From IMG/VR virus record IMGVR_UViG_3300035698_003651, positions 1 to 36,758 of that record: a DNA stretch of 36,758 nt. One strand, 5' to 3'. The notes below the pieces were generated by a model. It searched no databases. It was not told the DNA's origin and was given only the letters and a program-made list of their open reading frames with translations. This DNA comes from a virus. Shown one piece after another: positions 1 to 8,141 of the stretch (position 1 is its first letter; each line of letters opens with the position of its first letter). A program made the translations under genes and the position numbers.

Positions 1-127
1 ACTATCGGAAGAAAGATTTGATGAAGTCAAACGTATTGTAAAAGATGGAAAAGTCCCCGCAGGACAGGAACTAGTGGCACTACGAGTGGCTGAAGAGTTA
101 GATAAAATAGATGCCCAGAAGGTTGAA
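1..127. repeat. Terminal direct repeat, left copy
   Basis: These 127 bases are identical to 36632-36758. A protein-coding frame runs through the junction without interruption when the two copies are merged. This shows a circular or terminally redundant molecule of about 36,631 bp. An overlap of exactly 127 bases equals a common assembler k-mer length, so it is more probably an assembly overlap of a circular graph than a biological terminal repeat. Confidence 0.95.
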
Positions 128-142
128 GAAGAAAAGAAATAG
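2..142 (+). CDS. Hypothetical protein, C-terminal part (continues from 36423)
   Basis: This is the last part of a 116-residue protein whose start is at 36423 near the right end. Codons here run from CTA at 2-4 to the TAG at 140-142, and the reading frame matches the right-end copy exactly across the 127-bp overlap. The C-terminus is strongly charged and helical (many Glu, Lys and Asp, ending VEEEKK). I recognise no family. It sits at the end of the portal-fibre block, directly before the promoter of the protease-capsid block, so a small virion or assembly role is possible, but that is inference from position only. Confidence 0.8.
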   Translation, partial: LSEERFDEVKRIVKDGKVPAGQELVALRVAEELDKIDAQKVEEEKK

Positions 143-151
143 CTCTAGGTC

Positions 152-181
152 TTGACGTATATATAAGCTGTGATGTAAAAT
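152..181 (+). promoter_or_regulatory. Sigma-70-like promoter of the capsid-tail operon
   Basis: TTGACG at 152-157 and TAAAAT at 176-181 are separated by 18 bases, a good match to a -35/-10 pair. The predicted transcript would begin near 188 and run into the hairpin element at 204-244 before reaching the protease gene at 259. It is the only promoter-like sequence I see ahead of the eleven-kilobase head-tail-lysis operon. Confidence 0.6.
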
Positions 182-203
182 AGAAGTACAATATATTCAC
201 CTA

Positions 204-244
204 CCCGAAAACGGGCGGTTTCCGTATGGAACACCGCCTTTTTT
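204..244 (+). promoter_or_regulatory. Attenuator-like double hairpin, copy A
   Basis: Two overlapping structures are visible. A mini-hairpin CCCG-AAAA-CGGG lies at 204-215. A longer stem pairs 214-223 with 228-238 around the tetraloop GTAT (224-227), with one bulged base, and is followed by six T (239-244). The mini-hairpin shares bases 214-215 with the foot of the long stem, so the two compete. Because the element lies between the promoter at 152-181 and the first gene at 259, an unconditional terminator would silence the operon. Conditional termination or antitermination is inferred. A sister element is at 29448-29488. Confidence 0.6.
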
Positions 245-258
245 CTTAGCAAAAAAAC

Positions 259-987
259 ATGGAGAAACAACAGATTACAGCCAATATAAAGGCTGTCAAA
301 GATGGAAAACTTACAGGTGCTGTCGCATCTACAGGGGATGTAGACAGAGATGGGGAATCAATCAATCCCAATGGATGGAATCTTGAGAATTTTAAGAAGA
401 ATCCAGTCATTTTATTCGGACATGATCCTCATAGCCTGCCAATCGGTAAAGCAACTGACATCAGAATGCAAGGCAACGAACTTCTATTCGATGCCGAGTT
501 TGCTGTTAAAGAGAATCCTTTTGCAAAGATGGTCAGCGAAATGTTTGAGGGCAAGTTTCTGAATACATTTAGTGTTGGTTTCCTACCACAGGAACAGGGT
601 GATGATGGACGTATAGAGAGTGCTGAACTACTTGAGATTTCTGCTGTGGGTGTACCATCTAATCCTAATGCCGTTGCTACAAGAAGTGCTGAGGCGAATA
701 TAGAAATGATGTATAAGAGCTTCAAGAAACCTGAACTGAAACCAGTAAAGATTACGGACTCAGAAGAGAAAGACATCAAGAATTTCATTGATCAGTGTGA
801 ATTAGTTAAATCTGCCGCAAAGGCGATACTTAGCAAAGCCATTGTTGAGCCGCCCAAGAAGGCAGTTAAACCAAAGGTCGAGAAGCGTACGAGCAACAGA
901 CAAGAAGAAGCCAAATGCCGTACGAGGTTGATTGCTAAAACTATAAGTAGATCAGCCGATTTATTAAATAAGGAATTAAAAAAATGA
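259..987 (+). CDS. HK97-type prohead protease
   Basis: Maturation protease of the capsid (U35/HK97 prohead protease family, PF04586), which cleaves the capsid precursor and itself during head assembly. The 242-residue protein shows the expected landmarks: GHD with candidate catalytic His55, FSVGF with candidate nucleophile Ser105, and the conserved LLEIS (124-128) and VPSNPNA (132-138) segment. The last 80 residues are basic and probably form a removable scaffold-like tail. Length is at the upper end of the family. It begins the operon after the double hairpin, with an A-rich leader and no Shine-Dalgarno sequence, and its stop overlaps the capsid start by four bases (ATGA). Confidence 0.93.
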   Translation: MEKQQITANIKAVKDGKLTGAVASTGDVDRDGESINPNGWNLENFKKNPVILFGHDPHSLPIGKATDIRMQGNELLFDAEFAVKENPFAKMVSEMFEGKFLNTFSVGFLPQEQGDDGRIESAELLEISAVGVPSNPNAVATRSAEANIEMMYKSFKKPELKPVKITDSEEKDIKNFIDQCELVKSAAKAILSKAIVEPPKKAVKPKVEKRTSNRQEEAKCRTRLIAKTISRSADLLNKELKK

Positions 988-2252
988 CAGAAGAAAAAAT
1001 AGAACCTAAAGAAGAGGAAGTGAAAGAGGAAGAAGTTAAGGAAGAACCTAAAGAGGTTGTTGAAGAACCCAAGGAAGAAGTAGCTCCCGAACCAAAGGAA
1101 GAGCCTAAGAAAGAAGACGAGGAAGAAGTAGCTGAAAAAATCGCTAAGAGTATTACAGCACTCGTTGACGAAAAGGTTGAAGCAAGAGACAAGGCTCAAA
1201 AGGAAGCTAACGATCGCCTAGAGAAGATGTCAGCTCCAAGCTCTGTAGAAAAGGTTTGTATCTACAAATCACAGAAGAGCAAGGAAAATAGTATCTTTAT
1301 GGAAAAAGAAGTTGCCGAAAATCTCGGTAGATACATTCTTGCTGTAAAGAACAAAGATTATCGAATGGCTGACAAGTGGGCTGTTAAACTTGAGGTACAC
1401 AACGAGACCACAGCCGCAGAAGGTGGTTATCTTGTTCCTGAAATATGGGCAAATACCATCGTGCGAATGTGTGATGATATGGCGGTTATCCGACCAATAT
1501 CAAAGGTTGTTCAAATTACTTCAAACTCATTCCATGTTCCTGTACAGGCTACGAATCCGAAAGCTGAATGGAGATCAGAGAGTGCAGTTAAAGCAAGTAC
1601 AACTGTTGAGTTCACAGAGATTGAACTTACACCGTACTCATTGGCTGCAAAGACAGTTCTTACAGAAGAATTGTCAGACGATGCTCTGATTGATGTTGTT
1701 AGCTTCATCTCGGAAAGACTGGCTCGTGCATTGGTAACAGAGGAAGAAAGAACATTCGCAGTAGGTAATGGTGCAGGTCAGCCAACAGGTATTGACAACT
1801 ATACCTTTACTCAAGTGGATGCAAACTTCGCACTTACTCACGGAATCTTTAGCCGAGCAATGTACACACTATCGCAGTGCTACAGAAATAATGCGACTTG
1901 GATGATGAACGCAGATACTATTCGAAGAGTTGTTGGACTATCTGACACAACTGGCCAGCCAATCTACAACTTCTATAACAGTGCAAGTGGCCCAACATTG
2001 ATGGGACGACCTGTTATCGAGCAAAACGATCTACCAAGTGACCGAATATTCTTCGGTGACTTCAACGAGTATTGGATTGCACAACGAAAAGGTATCAGTG
2101 TCAGAACTTCCACAGAAGCAAGTTACTCAAGTAATGGTAGCTTGGTATCAATGTGGGAACAGAACGAATTGGGAATCATCGCTGAGGAAAGAGTTGACGC
2201 AGAACTTACGACTACAAATGCATTTGTTGAAATAATCAACGTGCATAACTAG
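984..2252 (+). CDS. Major capsid protein, HK97 fold
   Basis: Shell subunit of the head (Phage_capsid family, PF05065). The first 85 or so residues are an extremely acidic and lysine-rich helical segment (runs of KEEE, EEPK), the usual delta or scaffold domain removed by the protease encoded just upstream. The capsid body starts around residue 100 and contains typical family features: GGYLVPE near 145, a strand-rich segment with WRSESA, then LTEELSDDALIDVVSFISERL, and the glycine-rich VGNGAGQPTGI. Total length of 422 residues fits precursor capsids with a delta domain. The start codon overlaps the protease stop (984-987), consistent with translational coupling. Confidence 0.95.
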   Translation: MTEEKIEPKEEEVKEEEVKEEPKEVVEEPKEEVAPEPKEEPKKEDEEEVAEKIAKSITALVDEKVEARDKAQKEANDRLEKMSAPSSVEKVCIYKSQKSKENSIFMEKEVAENLGRYILAVKNKDYRMADKWAVKLEVHNETTAAEGGYLVPEIWANTIVRMCDDMAVIRPISKVVQITSNSFHVPVQATNPKAEWRSESAVKASTTVEFTEIELTPYSLAAKTVLTEELSDDALIDVVSFISERLARALVTEEERTFAVGNGAGQPTGIDNYTFTQVDANFALTHGIFSRAMYTLSQCYRNNATWMMNADTIRRVVGLSDTTGQPIYNFYNSASGPTLMGRPVIEQNDLPSDRIFFGDFNEYWIAQRKGISVRTSTEASYSSNGSLVSMWEQNELGIIAEERVDAELTTTNAFVEIINVHN

Positions 2253-2268
2253 GATTAATATCCTTTCT

Positions 2269-2301
2269 CGCTCGCTTGGTTATGGCTTATCCAGGCGGGC
2301 G
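2269..2301 (+). promoter_or_regulatory. Strong hairpin after the capsid gene
   Basis: Bases 2269-2279 pair with 2291-2301 over 11 base pairs, two of them G-U, around an 11-base loop. No T-tract follows, so it is not a typical intrinsic terminator. It lies 17 bases after the capsid stop, where an RNA-stabilising or processing hairpin would let the cell make more capsid than connector protein. The function is inferred from structure and position. Confidence 0.5.
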
Positions 2302-2315
2302 GACTAAGGAAATTA

Positions 2316-2405
2316 ATGATGAAGTATTTAAACAAGATTATGTTCGCCTTGAAACGCAAGAAAAAGAAAAAGAAGCGTAAGAAAGGCGAGTATGTAACCA
2401 AATAA
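2316..2405 (+). CDS. Small very basic protein
   Basis: A 29-residue reading frame starting ATG ATG AAG, with AAGGA seven bases upstream as a possible ribosome site, and ending two bases before the connector gene. The middle is an almost unbroken run of Lys and Arg (KRKKKKKKRKKG). It could bind nucleic acid or the acidic capsid delta domain, but no family is recognised. A second frame at 2282-2380 (32 residues, MAYPGGRTKEIND...) overlaps it; that frame starts inside the hairpin and is less convincing. Either, both or neither may be expressed. Confidence 0.4.
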   Translation: MMKYLNKIMFALKRKKKKKKRKKGEYVTK

Positions 2406-2407
2406 TC

Positions 2408-3028
2408 ATGGCACTTCTTAGTTATGCATTGACAATAGTAGCTAGAGTTAAAGATTTTATGGATGTAACTGTGGCTGGAGATGACACACTCATTGAGAAC
2501 CTGATTAACAGTGTTACGGATTTTGTTGAGGAGTTCTGTAATAGACGATTCAAACTTACGGCATACACGAACGAACTCTATGACGGAAATGATTATGATT
2601 CATTGCTGTTGGATAATTACCCGATCGATACTGACGAGACCTTCACGCTACAGAGACGAACAGAGATAACAAACAGTAGCTCAGGCTTCGATACTATTGA
2701 ATCTGATCTATACCATGTCAAAGCTGTCGAAGGGATTATCCAATATGTACCTGGCTTCAAGTTCCACGATTACCCACAGCATTACAGAGTTACGTTCACA
2801 GCAGGATATGATTACGATAACGCTGCAACATATCTTTCAGATGTAGGAGCGGCTGATCTGGAATGGGCGACATGGAAGCTCGTGTCAACTGCATACAACA
2901 ATAGAAAGGTATCGATAAACGCGGAGTCAGAAAGTATAGGGGATTATTCGATTACTTGGGCAAAGGAAATTAAACAAGATCCGCTTATTAGTGAAATCCT
3001 GCACAAGTACAAGCGACCAATTTTATGA
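2408..3028 (+). CDS. Head-tail connector, gp6-like
   Basis: Adaptor that forms the ring under the portal (phage gp6-like / QLRG head-tail connector family, PF05135). The N-terminus has the typical amphipathic helices of this family (VKDFMDVTVAGDDTLIENLI followed by VTDFVEEFCNRRF), a beta-rich centre, and an ATWKLVSTAYNNRKV helix near the C-terminus. At 206 residues it is longer than many gp6 proteins but within range for connectors with an inserted beta domain. It is the first of four small connector and completion genes in the canonical order, and its stop overlaps the next start (3025-3028). Confidence 0.82.
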   Translation: MALLSYALTIVARVKDFMDVTVAGDDTLIENLINSVTDFVEEFCNRRFKLTAYTNELYDGNDYDSLLLDNYPIDTDETFTLQRRTEITNSSSGFDTIESDLYHVKAVEGIIQYVPGFKFHDYPQHYRVTFTAGYDYDNAATYLSDVGAADLEWATWKLVSTAYNNRKVSINAESESIGDYSITWAKEIKQDPLISEILHKYKRPIL

Positions 3029-3345
3029 GCATAGAGCATTTTTTCAATCAGGCAATTGTCATTGTTAGGCAAGAGGACATCGGATCAGGTAAGACCAACT
3101 ATGTAAGTACAGGAACTTATGATGCACACGTTCAGCAGATACAAGATATCCAGTCAGATAGTGGAGAGTACGCCTCACCTAGTGTAAGCCATAAAGCGTG
3201 GACTGATGTTAATGCGGACATATCGGTTGGGGATCGTGTGATCGATGCGTCAGGTACTGAGTACGATGTGGTTGGAGTGAACGAGGAAGAGAAGGGGATT
3301 GCGATGAATGAACACAAGGCAGTTTACTTGAGCATAAAGAAATAG
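3025..3345 (+). CDS. Head-tail stopper / joining protein
   Basis: Short beta-rich protein of 106 residues in the slot normally occupied by the head closure protein, between the gp6-like connector and the gp10-like protein. The pattern of an N-terminal amphipathic segment, strands separated by polar turns, and ISVGDRVIDASGTEYDVVGV resembles the SPP1 gp16 / phage head-tail joining family (PF05521). Its expected role is to seal the connector after packaging. The start codon overlaps the preceding stop by four bases, and the stop is immediately followed by the next ATG. The assignment rests on synteny plus moderate sequence resemblance. Confidence 0.7.
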   Translation: MSIEHFFNQAIVIVRQEDIGSGKTNYVSTGTYDAHVQQIQDIQSDSGEYASPSVSHKAWTDVNADISVGDRVIDASGTEYDVVGVNEEEKGIAMNEHKAVYLSIKK

Positions 3346-3711
3346 ATGGCAACTGGAAGTGTAAAAATTGTAGGTCTTGATAGTCTAATCAAGGGATTCG
3401 ATACAGCCCCAGTTGAAAAGGAAATCAACAAGGCTATTAAAAAGTCTGTGGCAGACTTACACCGACAAAGTGCTGTGAAGACACCCGTTGATACTGGACG
3501 ATTAAAAGGTGGATATATAGAACGTGCTAAGGGTATGGTGGGTGAATTGGAAAATCCAATTGAATACGGAGTATATGTTCATGAGGGAACGAGCAGGATG
3601 CCAAAAAGACCGTTTATGCAAGAAGGTATAGATGCTGCTACTTCGTCAATAGAGCGACACTTTAATACAGCTATGCAGAATATAGTTAAATCAATAGCGA
3701 GTAAACGATAA
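3346..3711 (+). CDS. HK97 gp10-like tail completion protein
   Basis: Belongs to the HK97-gp10-like family (PF04883). The 121 residues contain the family core: a helix with conserved basic residues followed by TPVDTGRLKGGY, then an IEYGVYVHEGTSRMPKRPFM stretch and a C-terminal helix. Proteins of this family sit at the head-tail interface and are needed for completing tails or joining them to heads. The gene starts with no gap after the previous stop and shares one base with the next gene's start. Confidence 0.88.
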   Translation: MATGSVKIVGLDSLIKGFDTAPVEKEINKAIKKSVADLHRQSAVKTPVDTGRLKGGYIERAKGMVGELENPIEYGVYVHEGTSRMPKRPFMQEGIDAATSSIERHFNTAMQNIVKSIASKR

Positions 3712-4145
3712 TGGCAGAAACATATCAGACAATTAAAGATTTTATAAAGACTAAGCTGGATGCCATTACGTCATTGCAAGAGGTTTCGGGTTATCCGGAG
3801 CTAGACTTTAAAGGTTACCCTGCAGTTGTTCTTATTCCATTAGAAGGTGACGGGGACTACGAAACGAATGTCGAAGATGAACGAAGTTATATCTTTTCTA
3901 TCCATGTCTATTACAAGTATGAACAAGTTAGTAAAGTTGATGCCCTAGATAGAACGTATGATGCTATTGACGATATACTAGATTCGTTTGCAGAGGATAA
4001 AGACTTATCTGGTATATCATTACCAGCTAAGAAGTTATTGATAGGAGTTGAGCCAGTACACGCAGGGTGGGAAGAGATAGCAGAGCAGTCACTTATAAGA
4101 TCTACTATCGAGCTAAACGTTCGAATAAGTGTAGATAATACATAA
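3711..4145 (+). CDS. Tail terminator-like protein
   Basis: A 144-residue protein at the tail terminator position, between the gp10-like protein and the tail tube. An N-terminal helix (ETYQTIKDFIKTKLDAI) is followed by beta strands and a helix (ALDRTYDAIDDILDSF), the layout seen in ring-forming tail completion and terminator proteins. Such proteins cap the end of the tail tube and bind the head. No diagnostic motif can be read directly, so the call is mainly by synteny and secondary-structure pattern. Confidence 0.62.
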   Translation: MAETYQTIKDFIKTKLDAITSLQEVSGYPELDFKGYPAVVLIPLEGDGDYETNVEDERSYIFSIHVYYKYEQVSKVDALDRTYDAIDDILDSFAEDKDLSGISLPAKKLLIGVEPVHAGWEEIAEQSLIRSTIELNVRISVDNT

Positions 4146-4161
4146 TAAATAATATAAAACT

Positions 4162-5148
4162 ATGGCAAAAGCAATCGGTAGACTAGTCAATATAGGATTA
4201 GGCAAGGAAGGCACAAGAGGAACGGCAGCAGCCGCAACTCACTGGCTTCCTAAGACAGAACTTACATTCCAAGACAAGCGGGATAAAGTCGAGTCAAGCG
4301 AATCATTGGGAGTGATAGACGAATTTCACGAGGCGTTCACAGTAGCGTGTTACGCAGAGGGTGATATTAATGGTGAGATCAGAGACAAGTCATTCGGGAT
4401 GCTCCTCTATGGTCTACTTGGAACTGTGTCGTCAGCAGTTAATGAAACGACTGCGTACGATCACACATTTACCCTAGACAATGACAGCAACTCGCATCAG
4501 AGTTTGTCAATTTCAGTTGATGACCCAGCACAGGGACAAGACTTTCTATTCAAGTTGGCGATGCTAAGTTCGCTTACTATTGATGCTAACCTGGGTGAGA
4601 TATCAACGTTTAGTTCAAACTTTATCTCAAAGAAAGCGAATGATTGGACAGCACTTACAGCTTCTTACACGCTTGAGAATAAGTTTGTATCAAGAATGAT
4701 CAAGGTGAAACTTGCGGCTAACATCGCAGGACTTGCAGCTGCATCAGAGATAGACATAAAGTCAGTCTCACTTACAGTCGCTAAGAACCTAACAAGAGAT
4801 CATCTACTTGGAACGTGTGATCCAGAGGACATTCACAATCAGCAGTTTAATGTTGAAGGTGAGATGGTTATAAATCTTGAGAACACAACTTACAAGGACT
4901 ACTACCTAGACAACACATATCGAGCAATGCAGATCGACATGCTCAATACCGAAGTCACGATTGGTGCAACCTCAAACCCAGAACTAAAGATCCAACTCCC
5001 ACGAGTTGAGTTCATGGACTGGACACCAGAGAGACCAAACAATGAACTCTCAACACAGACGATAGGATTTAAGGGGTACTATGATGTGACGAATGATCAG
5101 AACAGTATTCATCAGATTATCCTGACGAATGAGACAACCTCTTACTAA
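4162..5148 (+). CDS. Major tail tube protein
   Basis: A 328-residue beta-rich protein directly upstream of the frameshifting chaperone and the tape measure, the invariant position of the tail tube subunit in long-tailed phages. It carries the LGKEGTRGTAAAATHWLP N-terminal segment common to tube proteins of this type, and a polar strand-rich body with many Asn, Ser and Thr. It should polymerise around the tape measure to form the conduit for DNA. The leader is A/T-rich with no Shine-Dalgarno sequence. Confidence 0.82.
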   Translation: MAKAIGRLVNIGLGKEGTRGTAAAATHWLPKTELTFQDKRDKVESSESLGVIDEFHEAFTVACYAEGDINGEIRDKSFGMLLYGLLGTVSSAVNETTAYDHTFTLDNDSNSHQSLSISVDDPAQGQDFLFKLAMLSSLTIDANLGEISTFSSNFISKKANDWTALTASYTLENKFVSRMIKVKLAANIAGLAAASEIDIKSVSLTVAKNLTRDHLLGTCDPEDIHNQQFNVEGEMVINLENTTYKDYYLDNTYRAMQIDMLNTEVTIGATSNPELKIQLPRVEFMDWTPERPNNELSTQTIGFKGYYDVTNDQNSIHQIILTNETTSY

Positions 5149-5164
5149 CTAACATAAAAGCCAA

Positions 5165-5464
5165 ATGAAACTAGAAGACATTCGAGGAACAATTAAAATC
5201 GATCTTCCTTCCTTCAAGGATCAGAGCATAGAAGTCTATGATGACTTGTTAGTGAAGGACACAAAGGAACTAGATGCAATCAATAAGAAAGAGAACAATC
5301 CATTTGACTCAGGTATTGAGATGTTGCTACGACTCGCTAAGAGCTGGACATTTGATGATGAACTCACGAAAGAGAATATCGAAATGCTTCCAAACAAAGA
5401 TCTACAGATTGTGATGAAAGAAGTGGCAAAGATCATCAAGCCAGATGATAAAAAAAAAGACTAA
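5165..5464 (+). CDS. Tail assembly chaperone, short form (gpG-like)
   Basis: A 99-residue acidic and helical protein between the tail tube and the tape measure. In long-tailed phages this position encodes two overlapping chaperones made by a programmed frameshift, functionally equivalent to lambda G and GT, which coat the tape measure before the tube polymerises. The short form ends IIKPDDKKKD, with the last lysines encoded by a run of nine A. Translation that does not slip stops at 5462-5464. Confidence 0.82.
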   Translation: MKLEDIRGTIKIDLPSFKDQSIEVYDDLLVKDTKELDAINKKENNPFDSGIEMLLRLAKSWTFDDELTKENIEMLPNKDLQIVMKEVAKIIKPDDKKKD

Positions 5465-5604
5465 CGGAAGCTGAATATGTACTATGCAAAGAGATGGGCT
5501 GGACTTCACAGGAATTGTATAGTCAGCCCTCCTCTTTTATCAAGGACTGTTTAGACATAATGCATGTCAGAGGTAAGCGGATGGAAATGGAAATGAAGAA
5601 ATAA
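5165..5604 (+). CDS. Tail assembly chaperone, -1 frameshift form (gpGT-like)
   Basis: After the A-run at 5450-5458, moving back one base opens a frame that continues for 48 codons to TAA at 5602-5604, reading RLTEAEYVLCKEMGWTSQEL and ending in MEMEMKK. The segment LCKEMGWTSQELYSQPSSF is typical of the T-domain of such chaperones, which recruits tail tube subunits. The +1 frame closes within six codons, so -1 is the productive shift. Without frameshifting, 140 bases before the tape measure would have no gene. The extended product is about 146 residues. Confidence 0.82.
5450..5459 (+). promoter_or_regulatory. Slippery site for -1 ribosomal frameshift
   Basis: Nine A followed by G. The zero frame reads AAA AAA AAA GAC TAA. 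A -1 slip on the AAA AAA tRNA pair gives AAA AGA CTA and leads into the T-domain frame. The A-AAA-AAG arrangement is a classic tandem slippage heptamer. No stable downstream pseudoknot is obvious by eye, which is common for A-rich sites. Confidence 0.8.
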
Positions 5605-5620
5605 GAAGGGAACAAGCTCT

Positions 5621-7333
5621 ATGGCAGACGCAACTAAAAAATTACTAATTCAGATTGACGCTAAGGATAATGCTAGCCGCAAGCTGAATAGGATGGGTAA
5701 GCAGACTAAGAAGACTAGTAAACTTATGGGTGGCATGAAGACCGCTGTTGGTGGACTTGTCGGTGCTTTGGGTGTAGCTGGTTTGGTTGGTGGAGCTACG
5801 CTTGCCATAAAGGCATTTGCATCATGGGAGCAGTCAATGGCTAATGTCAAGACTCTCCTTGGTGGTGATGAACAGAAGGCAAGAGATTTGCAGGATGCTA
5901 TGAAGGGTATGCTAAAGACAATGCCAGTAAAGGCAGAGGAGCTTGGTGCTGCTGCCTATCAAGTACTGTCTGCTGGAATTACAGATACAACTGAGGCAAC
6001 GGTAGCATTAGAGCAGTCGGTCAAACTAGCAAAAGCTGGGATGTCAACTACAGAAGAAGCGACTGGATTGCTTACAGTTGCGATGAATGCTTTTAAGGGT
6101 GAAGGGTTAAGTACCGAGAAAATATCTGATATTCTTTTTAAGACAGTTAAAAATGGTATCACTACTGTTGCCGATCTATCACAAGCATTCGGAAAACAGG
6201 CTGGTAATGCCGCCGCAGCCAATATCACACTTATCGATATGCAGGCAGCGACAGCCGCACTAACTACCATCACTGGTAAAACATCAGAAAGCCAAAACGC
6301 ATTGGCACAGGTATTCCTTGAGCTTACACAAGCTGGTGGAAAACTAGCATCAGGGTTAGAGGCTGGTGGATCAAGTCTGGATGCGTTGAACGCAGCAATT
6401 GGTGAAGAAGGCTTGGTTGGTGGTATGCAAACAATCAGAGATGAGATGGGATTAACCGATACTGAGTTCAAGAACATATTTAGTTCCGCTGAAGGTGGTA
6501 ACGCTGTGTTCCAATTATTAACTTCAGGTACGGAGGCTTATGAGAAGGCACTCGAAGATATGAATGGAGAGGTCGGTGAACTGGACCGAGCATATCAAGA
6601 TTCAACTGCAACGCTAACGGCTTGGTGGCAATTACTGGTTAATAATGTAACCCTCGGAGTAATTAATGCGGGTGATGCAATTAAAGATGCAACCAAAAGA
6701 TCTGAAGACCAAAGTGGGGCAATCACTTTCCTAAAAGATGAATGGGAAAATTGGAAAAAGCAGATGTCAGAGACATTGGAAATAATCTTCGGCACTTCCG
6801 ATGGAGCAGTTATACTAACTGGGGTAATGACTGGATTAATACTTACGGTTGGTACTTTTATTCAAATATCTGCATTCTTTATCAAGATATTTGGTTTTAT
6901 AGTAGAAGCCATATATACGGCTGTGGAGGCAGTACAAAAGTTAGACGGAGCTTTGCATACTTTCCAAGATACTATTAGAAATCTTAGTGGGCTTGGTAAG
7001 CTACAAGATATTATGCAAGGAGCTCCAATCTTTGGTAGGAGTGAGTCAAGGGCTGGACATACTGGAGGTTTATTCTATCAACACGGAGGCTTCGCACCTC
7101 GTGGTACAGACTCAGTACCAGCAGTTCTTTCACCTGGTGAGATGGTATTAAATAGAGGTCAGCAAAAGAGAATGTTTAATATGCTTGCAGGTCGTGAAGG
7201 TGAGGGCGGAGGAGTAACCGAAGTAAACTTCAATAATGTAAATGTGAGAAACGATCAGGATTTAGAAACAATAACGAACAAGGTTGAAGAAACACTGGGT
7301 CGCAGACTTGAACTAGCTAATAGGGGATTATAA
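5621..7333 (+). CDS. Tail tape measure protein
   Basis: Sets tail length and is ejected ahead of the DNA. The 570 residues begin with a coiled-coil-like basic segment, then the TP901-type core (PhageMin_Tail, PF10145) from about residue 70 to 260, including FASWEQSMANVKTLLGG and the helical repeats around LSQAFGKQAGNAAAANITL. A hydrophobic segment near residues 395-440 (VILTGVMTGLILTVGTFI and following) provides the membrane-spanning part. The C-terminus has the characteristic HGGFAPRGTDSVPAVLSPGE and MVLNRGQ motif. At roughly 0.15 nm per residue the tail would be about 85 nm long. A weak GAAGGGA lies upstream of the start; the stop shares a base with the next start (TAATG). Confidence 0.92.
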   Translation: MADATKKLLIQIDAKDNASRKLNRMGKQTKKTSKLMGGMKTAVGGLVGALGVAGLVGGATLAIKAFASWEQSMANVKTLLGGDEQKARDLQDAMKGMLKTMPVKAEELGAAAYQVLSAGITDTTEATVALEQSVKLAKAGMSTTEEATGLLTVAMNAFKGEGLSTEKISDILFKTVKNGITTVADLSQAFGKQAGNAAAANITLIDMQAATAALTTITGKTSESQNALAQVFLELTQAGGKLASGLEAGGSSLDALNAAIGEEGLVGGMQTIRDEMGLTDTEFKNIFSSAEGGNAVFQLLTSGTEAYEKALEDMNGEVGELDRAYQDSTATLTAWWQLLVNNVTLGVINAGDAIKDATKRSEDQSGAITFLKDEWENWKKQMSETLEIIFGTSDGAVILTGVMTGLILTVGTFIQISAFFIKIFGFIVEAIYTAVEAVQKLDGALHTFQDTIRNLSGLGKLQDIMQGAPIFGRSESRAGHTGGLFYQHGGFAPRGTDSVPAVLSPGEMVLNRGQQKRMFNMLAGREGEGGGVTEVNFNNVNVRNDQDLETITNKVEETLGRRLELANRGL

Positions 7334-8136
7334 TGAGAAGAACAGTAACATTTGACGCATTCGACTTACAGGACACTACGTATCAGACGAAGGACTTTAT
7401 GCATGAGTCTATGAATAATCGTGAAATCGGTTATCAACGATTAGCTGACAGGGATGGTCAGAAACTTGTCAAAGATCACTTCGATGCGAAAACCATAACC
7501 CTTATTGGTCGTGTGAAAGGAACTGATATTGATGATCTTGAGAGTAAGATTGATAGTTTAAAGGAAGTGCTTGCACGCAAGGAGCGTAATTTAGATATAG
7601 AATACGCAAGCGGTACTCGAAGATATACTGCGAGCGTTACTGATTACACAATCGAACGTAAGCATTTTCACATGACATTTGCTCCATATAAGATTGTATT
7701 TAAAGTTGCCAATCCTCCTTATGGTACAGCCCTAGATACCTCTACGGCAGATTTTGCAGCGATCGCAGCTCCAGGCTGGAGTGGTAAAGGGGTTTCCACT
7801 GGAACTGGAACGTGGGAAGGTAATTACGGCTTCACAGGCTCTGCTCCGCCGATGCCTACGATTCAATTGACAGTTAATGCTGAAACTAACCTGAACAAGC
7901 TAACGTTCACGAACGTATCAAGTAATAGTGCTATCTCTATTGAGCGTGACTTTTCTGCTGGTGAGGTCTTGGAAATCAATGTCGATGACTACACTGTAAC
8001 AGTAGATACTGTAGCCGTAGACTTTACCGGTACTTTCCCAGAGTTCGTAGCAGATGGCAATGAGTTTAAACTAGCCGTGAGATGCAATACGTGTAATCTT
8101 ACTTTGAAGATGATTTATTATCCGTTCTATTACTAA
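7333..8136 (+). CDS. Distal tail protein (Dit)
   Basis: Ring protein joining the tail tube to the tip complex (Sipho_tail / Dit family, PF05709). The 267 residues begin with the typical short strand and FDLQDTTYQTKDF, then a conserved-looking helix-strand region (DDLESKIDSLKEVLARKERNLDIEY is a family-like helix split across two turns), and end in a beta-sandwich C-domain with KLTFTNVSSNSAISIERDF. It lies directly after the tape measure and before the tail hub, the standard order. The start codon overlaps the tape measure stop. Confidence 0.82.
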   Translation: MRRTVTFDAFDLQDTTYQTKDFMHESMNNREIGYQRLADRDGQKLVKDHFDAKTITLIGRVKGTDIDDLESKIDSLKEVLARKERNLDIEYASGTRRYTASVTDYTIERKHFHMTFAPYKIVFKVANPPYGTALDTSTADFAAIAAPGWSGKGVSTGTGTWEGNYGFTGSAPPMPTIQLTVNAETNLNKLTFTNVSSNSAISIERDFSAGEVLEINVDDYTVTVDTVAVDFTGTFPEFVADGNEFKLAVRCNTCNLTLKMIYYPFYY

Positions 8137-8141
8137 TATGT

